This document shows positions 1 to 6,500 of a stretch of DNA of 7,411 nucleotides, piece after piece. This DNA comes from Streptococcaceae bacterium (GTDB lineage Bacteria > Bacillota > Bacilli > Lactobacillales > Streptococcaceae), in the NCBI GenBank assembly GCA_031270215.1, contig JAISYB010000039.1:1-7411 (forward strand). The letters are read 5' to 3'. The stretch's first letter is position 1. The number at the start of each line of letters is the position of its first letter. The notes below the pieces were generated by a model. The model worked only from the letters and a program-made list of their open reading frames with translations, was not told the origin of the DNA and did no database searches. Position numbers and translations under genes: made by a program.

Positions 1-2
1 TT

Positions 3-61
3 GAACGAACGAACGAACGAACGAACGAACGAACGAACGAACGAACGAACGAACGAACGAA
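3..61. repeat. GAAC tetranucleotide tandem array, about 14.75 units
   Basis: Uninterrupted perfect GAAC units run from the left edge of the window to base 61 and may have begun only two bases inside it. Because the unit is not a multiple of three, gain or loss of one unit shifts any reading frame passing through it. On the plus strand all three frames read the cycle Asn-Glu-Arg-Thr. Frame 2 is closed at once by TGA at 2-4, while frames 1 and 3 could enter from the left and would end at 85-87 and 99-101 with different short tails. No gene is visible on this edge, so whether the array is coding, promoter-associated or intergenic cannot be decided here. Such arrays are known as slippage-prone contingency loci in other bacteria; that role is only inferred. 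Confidence 0.95.
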
Positions 62-100
62 AGCCTCCTTGCGCCTATTTTTTATGATGATGGATAGATA

Positions 101-138
101 ATTGAGCATTAGCTGTCAAAAAACAGCTAATGCTCAAT
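101..138. other. Perfect 16-bp hairpin, possible terminator or attenuator
   Basis: Arm ATTGAGCATTAGCTGT (101-116) is the exact reverse complement of 123-138, with a six-base loop CAAAAA. It is followed on the plus strand by only four consecutive T residues (140-143), so it may be a weak intrinsic terminator for a gene left of the window. It may also be a 5'-UTR structure of the following secreted-protein gene, whose RBS lies about 40 bases downstream. On the minus strand no T-run follows the stem. The pairing is seen directly; the role is inference. Confidence 0.8.
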
Positions 139-176
139 ATTTTGGTGTGCTTTCAGGCTTGTTTGATGATTATGCG

Positions 177-183
177 AAAGGGG
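177..183 (+). promoter_or_regulatory. Ribosome binding site deciding the start at 190
   Basis: AAAGGGG lies six bases before ATG 190. The in-frame ATGs further upstream (130, 166, 172) have no comparable site, and the one at 130 lies inside the hairpin arm. The codons between 130 and 190 also do not continue the signal-peptide pattern. The start at 190 is therefore preferred. Confidence 0.75.
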
Positions 184-189
184 AATAAG

Positions 190-1026
190 ATGAAAAAATG
201 GGAAGTTAATAGACGTAAAATCGTATGTATTGGCGTTTTAGCGACGATTGCTTCGCTCGGTATCTTTGCAGGGACTTACGCCAAGTATGTTTCAGAGCTG
301 TCACTAACAGATGGTGAAGATACAGACCAAAGCGCAAGGGTCGCCATCTGGAATGTCGGACAAGTTGCTAGTATCAATGTTAAACTCTTTAGTAGTTACT
401 ACTACGGTAATATTACCGGACAGGAGATTAATGGAGATTATGCTAATAGTGGGCATAACGTAGCGGATACAAGCAACGACACGGTCTTTACCAATACTAA
501 CGGCAAGAACATTGTCGCCCCAGGGACGCATGGCTATAAGACGATTGGGATTAGTAATGCCGCTGTTGGTAGTGGTAGGCCACCCGTAACTGAAGTGACT
601 TATAAGCTAATTCAAGGAACCGCACCAAGCGCAACTATCACACATGACCTCACTGAGAACGTCTTTAACGGTCAATTAAGGTTTGCTGTTTTGACCGATG
701 CTGGCATACATCAGATTGGTGATATTACTGATATGCCAGTAGTTGATTGGGAGAATGATACATATAAAAAGAGTATCGGAGAGGATAGTATTGCCATCCC
801 ATGGAAAAGTGTTACTGACGCATTGGCAGATATGTATACTAATGATAATGCAACTAATCTTGGTAATGTCAAAGAGGTTAAAAATATCGTTGTCCTCTGG
901 AAATGGGACTTTGAAAATAGCGCTACTGCGAGTAACGACGAAAAAGACACCGCACTTGGTATGGCAACAGAGCTTCCAACGATTAGCATTAACTTCGGAA
1001 CGATGAGAGCGGAGCAAGTCGATTAA
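190..1026 (+). CDS. Secreted protein with SipW-dependent signal peptide (TasA/camelysin-like)
   Basis: Predicted product is 278 residues. The N-terminus has a basic stretch (KKWEVNRRK, residues 2-10), a hydrophobic core (about 11-27) and the box GTYAKY (28-33), the hallmark of substrates of the SipW-type signal peptidase; cleavage is expected near Ala31. The mature part has no cysteine and is rich in Asn, Thr, Asp and Gly. It contains an APGTHG turn (110-115) of the kind seen in TasA/camelysin domains, a WKWDF stretch (237-241), a DTALG motif (253-257) and a C-terminus ending EQVD. TasA of Bacillus forms extracellular biofilm fibres and is similar in length (about 261). Fibre formation here is inference; a protease-like camelysin or generic surface protein is also possible. 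No sipW-type peptidase gene lies in the window; it could be to the left. No clear promoter was found between the hairpin and the RBS, so the gene may belong to an upstream transcript. It ends in a strong terminator. Confidence 0.75.
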   Translation: MKKWEVNRRKIVCIGVLATIASLGIFAGTYAKYVSELSLTDGEDTDQSARVAIWNVGQVASINVKLFSSYYYGNITGQEINGDYANSGHNVADTSNDTVFTNTNGKNIVAPGTHGYKTIGISNAAVGSGRPPVTEVTYKLIQGTAPSATITHDLTENVFNGQLRFAVLTDAGIHQIGDITDMPVVDWENDTYKKSIGEDSIAIPWKSVTDALADMYTNDNATNLGNVKEVKNIVVLWKWDFENSATASNDEKDTALGMATELPTISINFGTMRAEQVD

Positions 1027-1106
1027 ACGTTTAAAAAAGTGATTTGGTGATATCCACTAATGGATTTACAGAATATAAATTATGTAATACATAAAGTGAT
1101 TTTTTC

Positions 1107-1148
1107 TAAAAAGCCAAGTTCAGCGCTTTGTCTGAGCTTGGCTTTTTA
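1107..1148 (+). terminator. Intrinsic terminator of the SipW-dependent protein gene
   Basis: The stem AAAAAGCCAAGTTCAG (1108-1123) pairs with CTGAGCTTGGCTTTTT (1132-1147) with a single T-G wobble, around an eight-base loop. An extra T-A pair at 1107/1148 closes it. The GC-rich core (AGCCAAG/CTTGGCT) is flanked by A and T tracts, so it can act as a terminator on both strands. It lies about 80 bases after the stop at 1026. Confidence 0.85.
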
Positions 1149-1189
1149 AGCTTTCATCTGGAATAATTATGCCTGAAACTCGGCGTTAA

Positions 1190-1257
1190 TGACATCTAAC
1201 ATTAGGAAATTGCGGGCAAATGTTAGTCAATATTGACAAATTTATCGCTAGATGTCA
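1190..1257. other. Nested inverted-repeat element (three-way fold)
   Basis: Outer arms TGACATCTA (1190-1198) and TAGATGTCA (1249-1257) are perfect 9-bp complements. Inside are a second pair CTAACATT (1196-1203) / AATGTTAG (1219-1226) and a 12-base palindrome GTCAATATTGAC (1226-1237). The first two stems share three bases, so they are nearly but not fully compatible, giving a three-way junction or two alternative folds. It lies beyond both terminators, so its transcription is uncertain. It could be a small RNA, a MITE remnant (no clear target duplication seen) or a protein-binding site. Confidence 0.5.
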
Positions 1258-1258
1258 G

Positions 1259-1297
1259 TAAAAAAGTGACCACCAAAATTCATCAGCAATCACTTTA
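1259..1297 (-). terminator. Weak intrinsic terminator of the antiporter gene
   Basis: Read on the minus strand, AAAGTGAT is followed after an 18-base loop by GTCACTTT (one T-G wobble) and then a run of T residues. It lies about 36 bases past the antiporter stop. The stem is short and AT-rich, so strength is doubtful. The stronger hairpin at 1107-1148 would stop any readthrough, because it has T-tracts in both directions. Confidence 0.5.
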
Positions 1298-1332
1298 AAA
1301 TCAGCTATAACTCACTTTATTTACGTGATCCG

Positions 1333-2487
1333 TCAACCGGTTGAATTGTCACCCATATTTACCGCATGCTTAATCATGAATGGTGCGATAAATGTTGTGA
1401 GGATAATGACAATAATCAACATGGCGTATTGATCGTCTTTAACGAGCTGGTTAGCAAGTCCGATTTGGAGAACGATGAGTGCCATCTCTCCGCGGCTAAC
1501 CATGCCTGAGCCGATGAGATACGCCTTATCCCATTTGGAGCCGAAGATTTTGGCTGCCAAAATACATGGAATCAGCTTGGTTAAAAGGGCGAGAGCAGTG
1601 AAAAGAATGATTAGCCCTAGATGACTTAATATTCCGTCAAAAGTCATGCTTAGTCCAATGCTTGCAAAGAAAATTGGGATAAAGAAAACATAGGCTATCA
1701 GCGAAATATTGTGTTCAATCTCGTGGGCAACTTTGGTTTGTGAGAGGATAACACCGGCAAAGAATGCACCAATCACATCACTCATACCGACAAATTCAGC
1801 TAAAAATGCCAAAGCTAAGCATAAAATTACGGCAAGCATCTCACGAGAAGCGTAGACAGGTAAGCGATTAGCCAGCTTAATTAAAGCAGGCGCTAAGTAG
1901 CGAATTAGAAGATAGATGAGTAGGACGAATAAAAGCTCCAATATCAGTTTAATTGGTAGTGAGAAGCTTACGTTAGCTCTACTTGGCAGGTTAAGACTTG
2001 AGATGAAGAAGCTAAGAATTAATACAGCTAAAATATCATCAACGACCGCAGCACCGAGGATTGTTGCCCCCTCTCTTGATTGTAAGGCTTGGTATTCATT
2101 GAGAACTTCAATCGTAATCGAAACGCTGGTTGCTGCAAAGATAATGCCTAAAAAGAAAGCGTGATTAAACGAGTAGTCTAAATAATTGCCCAGTAAACTA
2201 AATGTGACAAGCGGGAAGATGACACCTGCAATAGCAATAGTTACGGCAGGCTTGAGATATTTTTTGAGCAGCGCTAAATCACTCTCAAGCCCAGCTAAAA
2301 ACATTAGGAAAATCACGCCAAGCTCTGCGATAAACTCTAAATCATGTGTCGGTTGGACAAGTTTTAAACAGGCAGGACCTAAGAGAATTCCGACAGCAAG
2401 CTGTCCGATAACTGCGGGGATATTAAGTCGTTTAGCAATTGCTGTAAAGATAAGTGAGCAGATTAGAATCAAAACAATTGCACTCAT
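1333..2487 (-). CDS. napA: Na+/H+ antiporter, CPA2 family, NapA-like
   Basis: A 384-residue integral membrane protein consistent with 12-13 membrane segments throughout. It exchanges cytoplasmic Na+ (or K+/Li+) for external H+ and serves pH and salt homeostasis. The N-terminal segment contains the family pattern IPAVIGQLAVGILLGP (residues 23-38). The paired aspartates of the ion-binding site are Asp150-Asp151 in GAAVVDDILAVL, the DD form typical of electrogenic CPA2 exchangers. Lys304 in the LLTKLIP segment is in the place of the lysine that salt-bridges to this site in Thermus NapA, and SRGEMAL (331-337) is a further conserved motif. The length matches Enterococcus hirae NapA (383), and there is no C-terminal RCK/TrkA-N nucleotide-binding domain, which argues against KefB/KefC. 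The start is fixed by GGAGGAG seven bases upstream (plus-strand 2495-2501). The ATG overlaps the TGA of a leader ORF, suggesting translational coupling. It is convergent with the SipW-type gene and divergent from purC. Cation specificity cannot be read from the sequence. Confidence 0.85.
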   Translation of the reverse strand: MSAIVLILICSLIFTAIAKRLNIPAVIGQLAVGILLGPACLKLVQPTHDLEFIAELGVIFLMFLAGLESDLALLKKYLKPAVTIAIAGVIFPLVTFSLLGNYLDYSFNHAFFLGIIFAATSVSITIEVLNEYQALQSREGATILGAAVVDDILAVLILSFFISSLNLPSRANVSFSLPIKLILELLFVLLIYLLIRYLAPALIKLANRLPVYASREMLAVILCLALAFLAEFVGMSDVIGAFFAGVILSQTKVAHEIEHNISLIAYVFFIPIFFASIGLSMTFDGILSHLGLIILFTALALLTKLIPCILAAKIFGSKWDKAYLIGSGMVSRGEMALIVLQIGLANQLVKDDQYAMLIIVIILTTFIAPFMIKHAVNMGDNSTG

Positions 2488-2552
2488 TTTCTTACTCCTC
2501 CGATTATTTTTAATGTTGTTGTCTGATAATTTTTATTTGTAATTCGGTTCAT
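2484..2552 (-). CDS. 22-codon leader ORF overlapping the antiporter start
   Basis: Reads on the minus strand from ATG 2552 to TGA 2484-2486, beginning MNRITNKNYQ and ending KIIGGVRK. It has a perfect AAGGAGG (plus-strand 2558-2564) five bases before its ATG, stronger than most sites in the window. Its stop overlaps the antiporter start in an ATGA overlap. Its Gly-Gly codons (GGAGGA) are themselves the antiporter's Shine-Dalgarno sequence, so ribosomes translating the leader must pass over that site. The likely transcription start is only about 17 bases upstream, making this the first reading frame on the message. I recognise no homologue; a coupling or regulatory leader peptide is the simplest reading. 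It has no membrane segment or stall motif that I can identify. Confidence 0.55.
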   Translation of the reverse strand: MNRITNKNYQTTTLKIIGGVRK

Positions 2553-2557
2553 AAATG

Positions 2558-2564
2558 CCTCCTT
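2558..2564 (-). promoter_or_regulatory. Ribosome binding site of the leader ORF
   Basis: The complement reads AAGGAGG, a full match to the anti-Shine-Dalgarno core, five bases from the leader ATG. Its quality is the main argument that the 22-codon frame is translated. Confidence 0.7.
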
Positions 2565-2575
2565 GAGCTATCTCT

Positions 2576-2604
2576 ATTATACCCTCCACCTAGGAGCAGG
2601 ACAA
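2576..2604 (-). promoter_or_regulatory. Sigma-A-type promoter of leader ORF and antiporter
   Basis: On the minus strand a perfect -10 TATAAT (plus-strand 2576-2581) is preceded, at exactly 17 bases, by TTGTCC (2599-2604), which matches four of six -35 positions. Initiation is expected near 2569-2570. The spacer holds a short CTCC-N5-GGAG inverted repeat (2584-2596) that could be an operator but is too short to claim. Confidence 0.65.
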
Positions 2605-2704
2605 GCAGGCAAAAAATAGACGATTGGAGGTTTCCGAAAAAAAGGCTGAAAGTGTCCACGAGCATGGTCAAGCTTTCGATGAACGCATTCGGGAGGTTCG
2701 ACGA

Positions 2705-2717
2705 AAATCCGAACGAT
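2705..2717 (+). promoter_or_regulatory. PurBox (PurR-binding site)
   Basis: AAATCCGAACGAT matches the Gram-positive PurBox consensus AWWWCCGAACWWT at 12 of 13 positions (only the G at 2715 departs). Its centre lies about 76 bases upstream of the start point inferred from the purC -10. That is the position known for PurBoxes of Lactococcus lactis, where PurR activates pur genes when PRPP is high. An inverted TTCGG core sits 16 bases upstream (2688-2692), recalling the paired boxes of Bacillus, but its flanks do not match the consensus. Confidence 0.75.
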
Positions 2718-2749
2718 TTATGTGATTAATTGGATTAAACTTTGCATTT

Positions 2750-2780
2750 TTAACAGATTCACTGCTGGATTTGCTAAACT
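2750..2780 (+). promoter_or_regulatory. Probable purC operon promoter
   Basis: TTAACA (2750-2755) matches five of six -35 bases. TAAACT (2775-2780) matches four of six -10 bases and is preceded by an extended-10 TG (2772-2773). The 19-base spacer is long, as might be expected of a promoter needing an activator. Transcription would begin near 2787, giving a leader of about 33 bases. Confidence 0.5.
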
Positions 2781-2806
2781 AATACTTGTCAAAAACTAAG
2801 ATAAAT

Positions 2807-2813
2807 AAAGGAG
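2807..2813 (+). promoter_or_regulatory. Ribosome binding site of purC
   Basis: AAAGGAG lies six bases before the TTG at 2820. Together with the family N-terminus, this fixes the non-ATG start. Confidence 0.8.
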
Positions 2814-2819
2814 CAGGCA

Positions 2820-3539
2820 TTGATTTCAAAAGGCGAATTAATTTATGAAGGTAAAGCGAAGCAATTATTTGCAACAAATGACGAGAATGTCCTTTGGGTA
2901 GAGTATTTAAATCAGGCAACTGCTTTAAATGGCTTGAAAAAAGATGCAATTTTAGGCAAAGGGGAGTTGAATAATCAGATTACCTCAACGATTTTTGAGC
3001 ATTTGAGGCAAGCGGGCATCAAGAGCCATTTTATCAAAAAATTGTCAAAAACCGAACAATTAATCGAAAAGATGACGATGATTCCATTAGAGGTTGTCCT
3101 AAGAAATGTCACTGCAGGTAGTTTTGCCAAGAGGTTTGGTTTAGATGAGGGAATCAACTTAAAGCAGCCGATTATTGAATTTTACTATAAAGCTGATGAG
3201 CTAGATGACCCTTTCATCAATGATGCGCATGTCTTGAATTTTGAATTGGCAACTGCTGAGGAGATTGCTGAGCTTAAGCAAGCAACACTAGAAATTAACC
3301 AAGCATTGATTACAATGTTCAAAAAAGCAGGTATCCGTCTAATTGATTTCAAGCTAGAGTTTGGGCGAAATGCTAAAGGGGTGCTTGTCTTAGCTGATGA
3401 AATCTCGCCTGATACATGCAGACTTTGGGACGCTTCAACGAATGAACACTTAGATAAAGACCTCTACCGTAGAGATTTAGGTGATATTGTGCCGGTCTAT
3501 CAAGAGGTTTTACGTAGACTGGACGCCATTAAAGAATAA
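2820..3539 (+). CDS. purC: Phosphoribosylaminoimidazole-succinocarboxamide (SAICAR) synthase
   Basis: Joins CAIR and L-aspartate with ATP to give SAICAR in de novo purine synthesis; cytoplasmic. The product is 239 residues, the usual length for Firmicutes (about 235-241). Visible family features are the N-terminal ATP-binding stretch YEGKAKQLF (9-17), signature 1 IPLEVVLRN with TAGSF (88-102), signature 2 LIDFKLEFG (174-182), and LADEISPDTCRLWD (191-204). Translation starts at TTG, six bases after AAAGGAG; there is no better in-frame ATG, and the first residues MISKGELIYEGKAK fit the family. It is the first gene of the operon, under a PurBox-controlled promoter. purL follows after 16 bases. 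The weaker TTG start may lower its output relative to purL. Confidence 0.95.
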   Translation: MISKGELIYEGKAKQLFATNDENVLWVEYLNQATALNGLKKDAILGKGELNNQITSTIFEHLRQAGIKSHFIKKLSKTEQLIEKMTMIPLEVVLRNVTAGSFAKRFGLDEGINLKQPIIEFYYKADELDDPFINDAHVLNFELATAEEIAELKQATLEINQALITMFKKAGIRLIDFKLEFGRNAKGVLVLADEISPDTCRLWDASTNEHLDKDLYRRDLGDIVPVYQEVLRRLDAIKE

Positions 3540-3543
3540 AAGC

Positions 3544-3550
3544 AAAGGAT
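3544..3550 (+). promoter_or_regulatory. Ribosome binding site of purL
   Basis: AAAGGAT precedes a tandem ATGATG. Measured from AGGA (3546-3549), spacing to the first ATG (3553) is three bases and to the second (3556) six, so the second ATG is favoured. Confidence 0.6.
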
Positions 3551-3555
3551 AGATG

Positions 3556-6500
3556 ATGAATAAACGAATTTTTGTCGAGAAAAAAGCAAATTATAAGGTT
3601 AAGGATATCACCTTACTTAAAGAATTAGTCCATAATTTACAGCTTAAAACGCTCAAAACACTTAAAATTGTTCAGGTTTATGACGTCTTTCATCTGGAAG
3701 AGGGGTTATTAGATAATGCTCAAGCTCATATTTTTTCAGAAAAGGTAACGGATAAAATATTAACGCAAGGCGAACTTGATGAGTATTTAGCAGATCATCA
3801 TTATTTTTCAATTGAGTCTTTACCGGGACAATTTGATCAAAGGGCAGCCTCAAGTGTGGAAGCTTTGTTCCTGCTTGGTGCAAAGAGTGAGGTTGTGGTG
3901 ACATCAGCACAGCTTTACCTGCTCAATGCAGATCTTTTGACAGAGGAGCTTGAGAAGATTAAGGGCTATTTGCTTAATCCTGTTGATTCAAGATTTAAAG
4001 ACATCACACGTCCGATTGAAATCGAAGCATTTGCGGACTCAAAACCGGAAATTCCAACGCTAGATTTCTTCAACACAGCGACAAGTGCTGACTTTACAGC
4101 ATTTAAAGCTGAGTATGGTTTAGCAATGGAAGTGGCAGATTTACTCTTTATCCAAGATTATTTCAAATCAATTAAGCGTAATCCAACCGAAACTGAGCTA
4201 AAGGTGCTTGATACCTACTGGTCAGATCACTGCCGTCACACGACCTTTGAAACCGAGCTACGCAAGGTTGATTTCAGTCAAAGCCAATTTCACAAGCAGC
4301 TTGAGGCGACTTATGCGAAGTATCAAGCAATGCGTCATGAGCTAGGTAGGGATAAAAAGCCTGAAACCTTGATGGATTTGGCAACAATCTTTGGAAGATA
4401 TGAGCGAGCAAATGGGCGACTGGATGATTTAGAGGTTAGCGAGGAGATAAATGCCTGCAGTGTTGAGATTGAAGTAGATGTTAATGGCGTTAAAGAGCCG
4501 TGGTTATTGATGTTTAAGAACGAAACGCATAATCATCCGACTGAGATTGAGCCGTTTGGTGGGGCATCGACCTGTATTGGCGGTGCAATTCGTGACCCAT
4601 TATCTGGGCGGAGTTATGTTTATCAAGCAATGCGGATTACTGGTGCTGGTAATATTCTACAGCCTGTTGCTGAAACGATGAAGGGCAAGCTGCCACAGCA
4701 GGTGATTTCAAGAGGAGCAGCACATGGCTATAGCTCATATGGCAACCAAATTGGACTGGCAACGACTTACGTTAAGGAGTATTTCCATGACGGCTTTGTC
4801 GCAAAGCGCATGGAGGTTGGCGCAGTTGTTGGCGCAGCACCTAAGAAAAACGTTAAGCGTCTTGTACCAAGTCCTGGAGATGCGATTATTCTTTTAGGTG
4901 GTAAGACAGGGCGTGATGGTATCGGTGGCGCAACTGGTTCATCTAAAGCACATACCAAGCAATCTGTTGAAACCGCAGGCAGCGAGGTTCAAAAAGGTAA
5001 TGCGATTGAAGAGCGCAAAATTCAACGTTTGTTTAGAAATCCTGAGGTCACTCAGCTGATTAAAAAATCAAATGACTTTGGTGCTGGCGGAGTTTGTGTG
5101 GCAATTGGCGAGCTGGCAGCTGGTGTTGAGATTAATCTCGACCTTGTACCATTGAAATATCAAGGCTTAAATGGCAGCGAAATTGCCATTTCCGAGTCAC
5201 AAGAGCGGATGTCGGTGGTCGTAGACCGTAAGGACGTTGAAAAATTTATCAAGGCTTCGGCTAAAGAGAATATTTTAGCAGTACAGGTTGCGACGGTAAC
5301 AAAGGTACCGCGTCTAGTGATGACTTGGGGTGGACGAGCGATTGTTGATATTGAACGGAAGTTCTTAGACACTAATGGCAAGCGTGGTGCAGTTGATGCA
5401 ACGGTAGTTGATAGTAACGAGCGCCAGCCATTTACCAAAACGACGAGCCGACAAGCATTGACTAAGGATTTAAAAGAGCTACTGAGTAGCTTAAATCACG
5501 CCAGTCAGAAAGGCTTGCAGACTTTATTTGATAGCAGCATTGGACGCTCAACGGTTAATCAACCGATTGGCGGGCGTTTCCAGATAACACCTACGGAGAG
5601 TTCGGTTCAAAAGCTTCCTGTATTAAACGCTACGACCGAAACGGTCAGCTTGCTTGCTCATGGCTATAGTCCAGAGGTGGCAGCTTGGTCGCCATATCAC
5701 GGGGCAGCACTTGCTGTGATTGAGGCAACGGCTCGTTTGGTTGCGACAGGTAGTAATTGGGATAAAGCGAGATTTTCATATCAAGAGTATTTTGAGAGAA
5801 TGGACAAGCGTGCAGAGCGCTTTGGTAAGCCATTAGCGGCGCTTTTAGGCTCAATTGCGGCACAGGAAGCGTTAGGATTGCCAAGTATCGGTGGCAAGGA
5901 TTCAATGAGCGGTAGCTTTGAAGAAATCAATGTGCCACCAAGCTTAATTGCTTTTGGCGTAACGACATCATCAGCTTCTCGCATTCTATCCCCAGAGTTT
6001 AAGGCAAGCGGCGAAAATATCTATTATCTTAAAGGTCTTGGAATTGAAGCAGAGCTTGACTTTGCCAAAGCTAAGGCAAATTTCAAAGCATTAACAGCAA
6101 TTCAAGCAAAGCATCAGATAACCTCAGCGATATCTACTAAGACCGGTGGTCTAGCGGAGAGTTTATCACTTGCAAGCTTCGGCAACAAAATTGGTGCAAA
6201 TGTGAGAATCGATGACATTACTAGTATTTTATCTGCCGAGTATGCCGGCTTTATTTTCACCAGTAAAGAGGAAATTGTCGCAGAAAATCTTGTCCATATC
6301 GGTCAGACAACTAGCGATTTTAGCTTGACAATCAATGATATTACGATCAGTGGCGAAGATTTATTAAGTGCTTATGAAAGGACTCTTGAACCAATTTATC
6401 CAACACGCTTTGAGCAAGAACAAGAGCTGACTGAGCTTAAAACGGTAACTAGCCAGCATAAGATTAAAAATAAGAAAATTATTGCTGAGCCATTGGTTTA

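Larger units (their letters stand above)
1027..1332. other. Convergent intergenic region, no gene seen
   Basis: This 306-base stretch separates two convergent genes. It contains a strong intrinsic terminator (1107-1148), a structured 68-base element (1190-1257), a weak minus-strand terminator (1259-1297), and five copies of the heptamer AAAGTGA: direct at 1036-1042, 1093-1099 and 1263-1269, inverted at 1290-1296 and 1312-1318. No ORF with a credible RBS was found on either strand. Confidence 0.7.
2553..2819. other. Divergent regulatory region between antiporter and pur operon
   Basis: These 267 bases carry the antiporter promoter and leader RBS on the minus strand and the PurBox, promoter and RBS of purC on the plus strand. 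Between them, 2635-2713 contains six CGAA/TTCG tetramers (2635, 2675, 2688, 2697, 2702, 2710), the core of PurR-binding sites. No gene is seen here beyond the leader ORF. Confidence 0.7.

Noticed and set aside
3..61. GAAC array as a tandem PurR-binding decoy, since it repeats the CGAA core
   Set aside because: It lacks the CC and AT-rich flanks of the PurBox and lies 2.6 kb from the pur promoter; the resemblance is to a four-base core only.
3..61. CRISPR array
   Set aside because: The repeat unit is four bases with no spacers.
130..189. N-terminal extension of the secreted protein to ATG 130
   Set aside because: It starts inside a hairpin arm, has no RBS, and its translation does not fit a signal peptide, whereas ATG 190 has AAAGGGG at six bases and a textbook SipW-type leader.
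676..1017. Minus-strand and alternate-frame ORFs inside the secreted-protein gene
   Set aside because: They have no RBS, mutually overlap, and resemble no family; they are shadows of the plus-strand gene.
1060..1149. 29-codon plus-strand ORF starting MDLQNINY after the secreted-protein gene
   Set aside because: Only a weak GGTGAT precedes it and it runs through the terminator stem; most likely chance.
1190..1257. tRNA or T-box reading of the nested-stem element
   Set aside because: At 68 bases it lacks an anticodon stem, a GTTC-type T-loop and a 3' acceptor, and no T-box sequence is present.
2664..2729. 21-codon plus-strand ORF (MVKLSMNAFG...) upstream of purC
   Set aside because: No RBS within reach, it lies upstream of the inferred purC promoter, and it overlaps the PurBox; most likely chance.
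4767..5438. Minus-strand ORFs inside purL
   Set aside because: The purL frame is intact with all family motifs across this stretch, and the reverse frames are low-complexity shadows without RBS.
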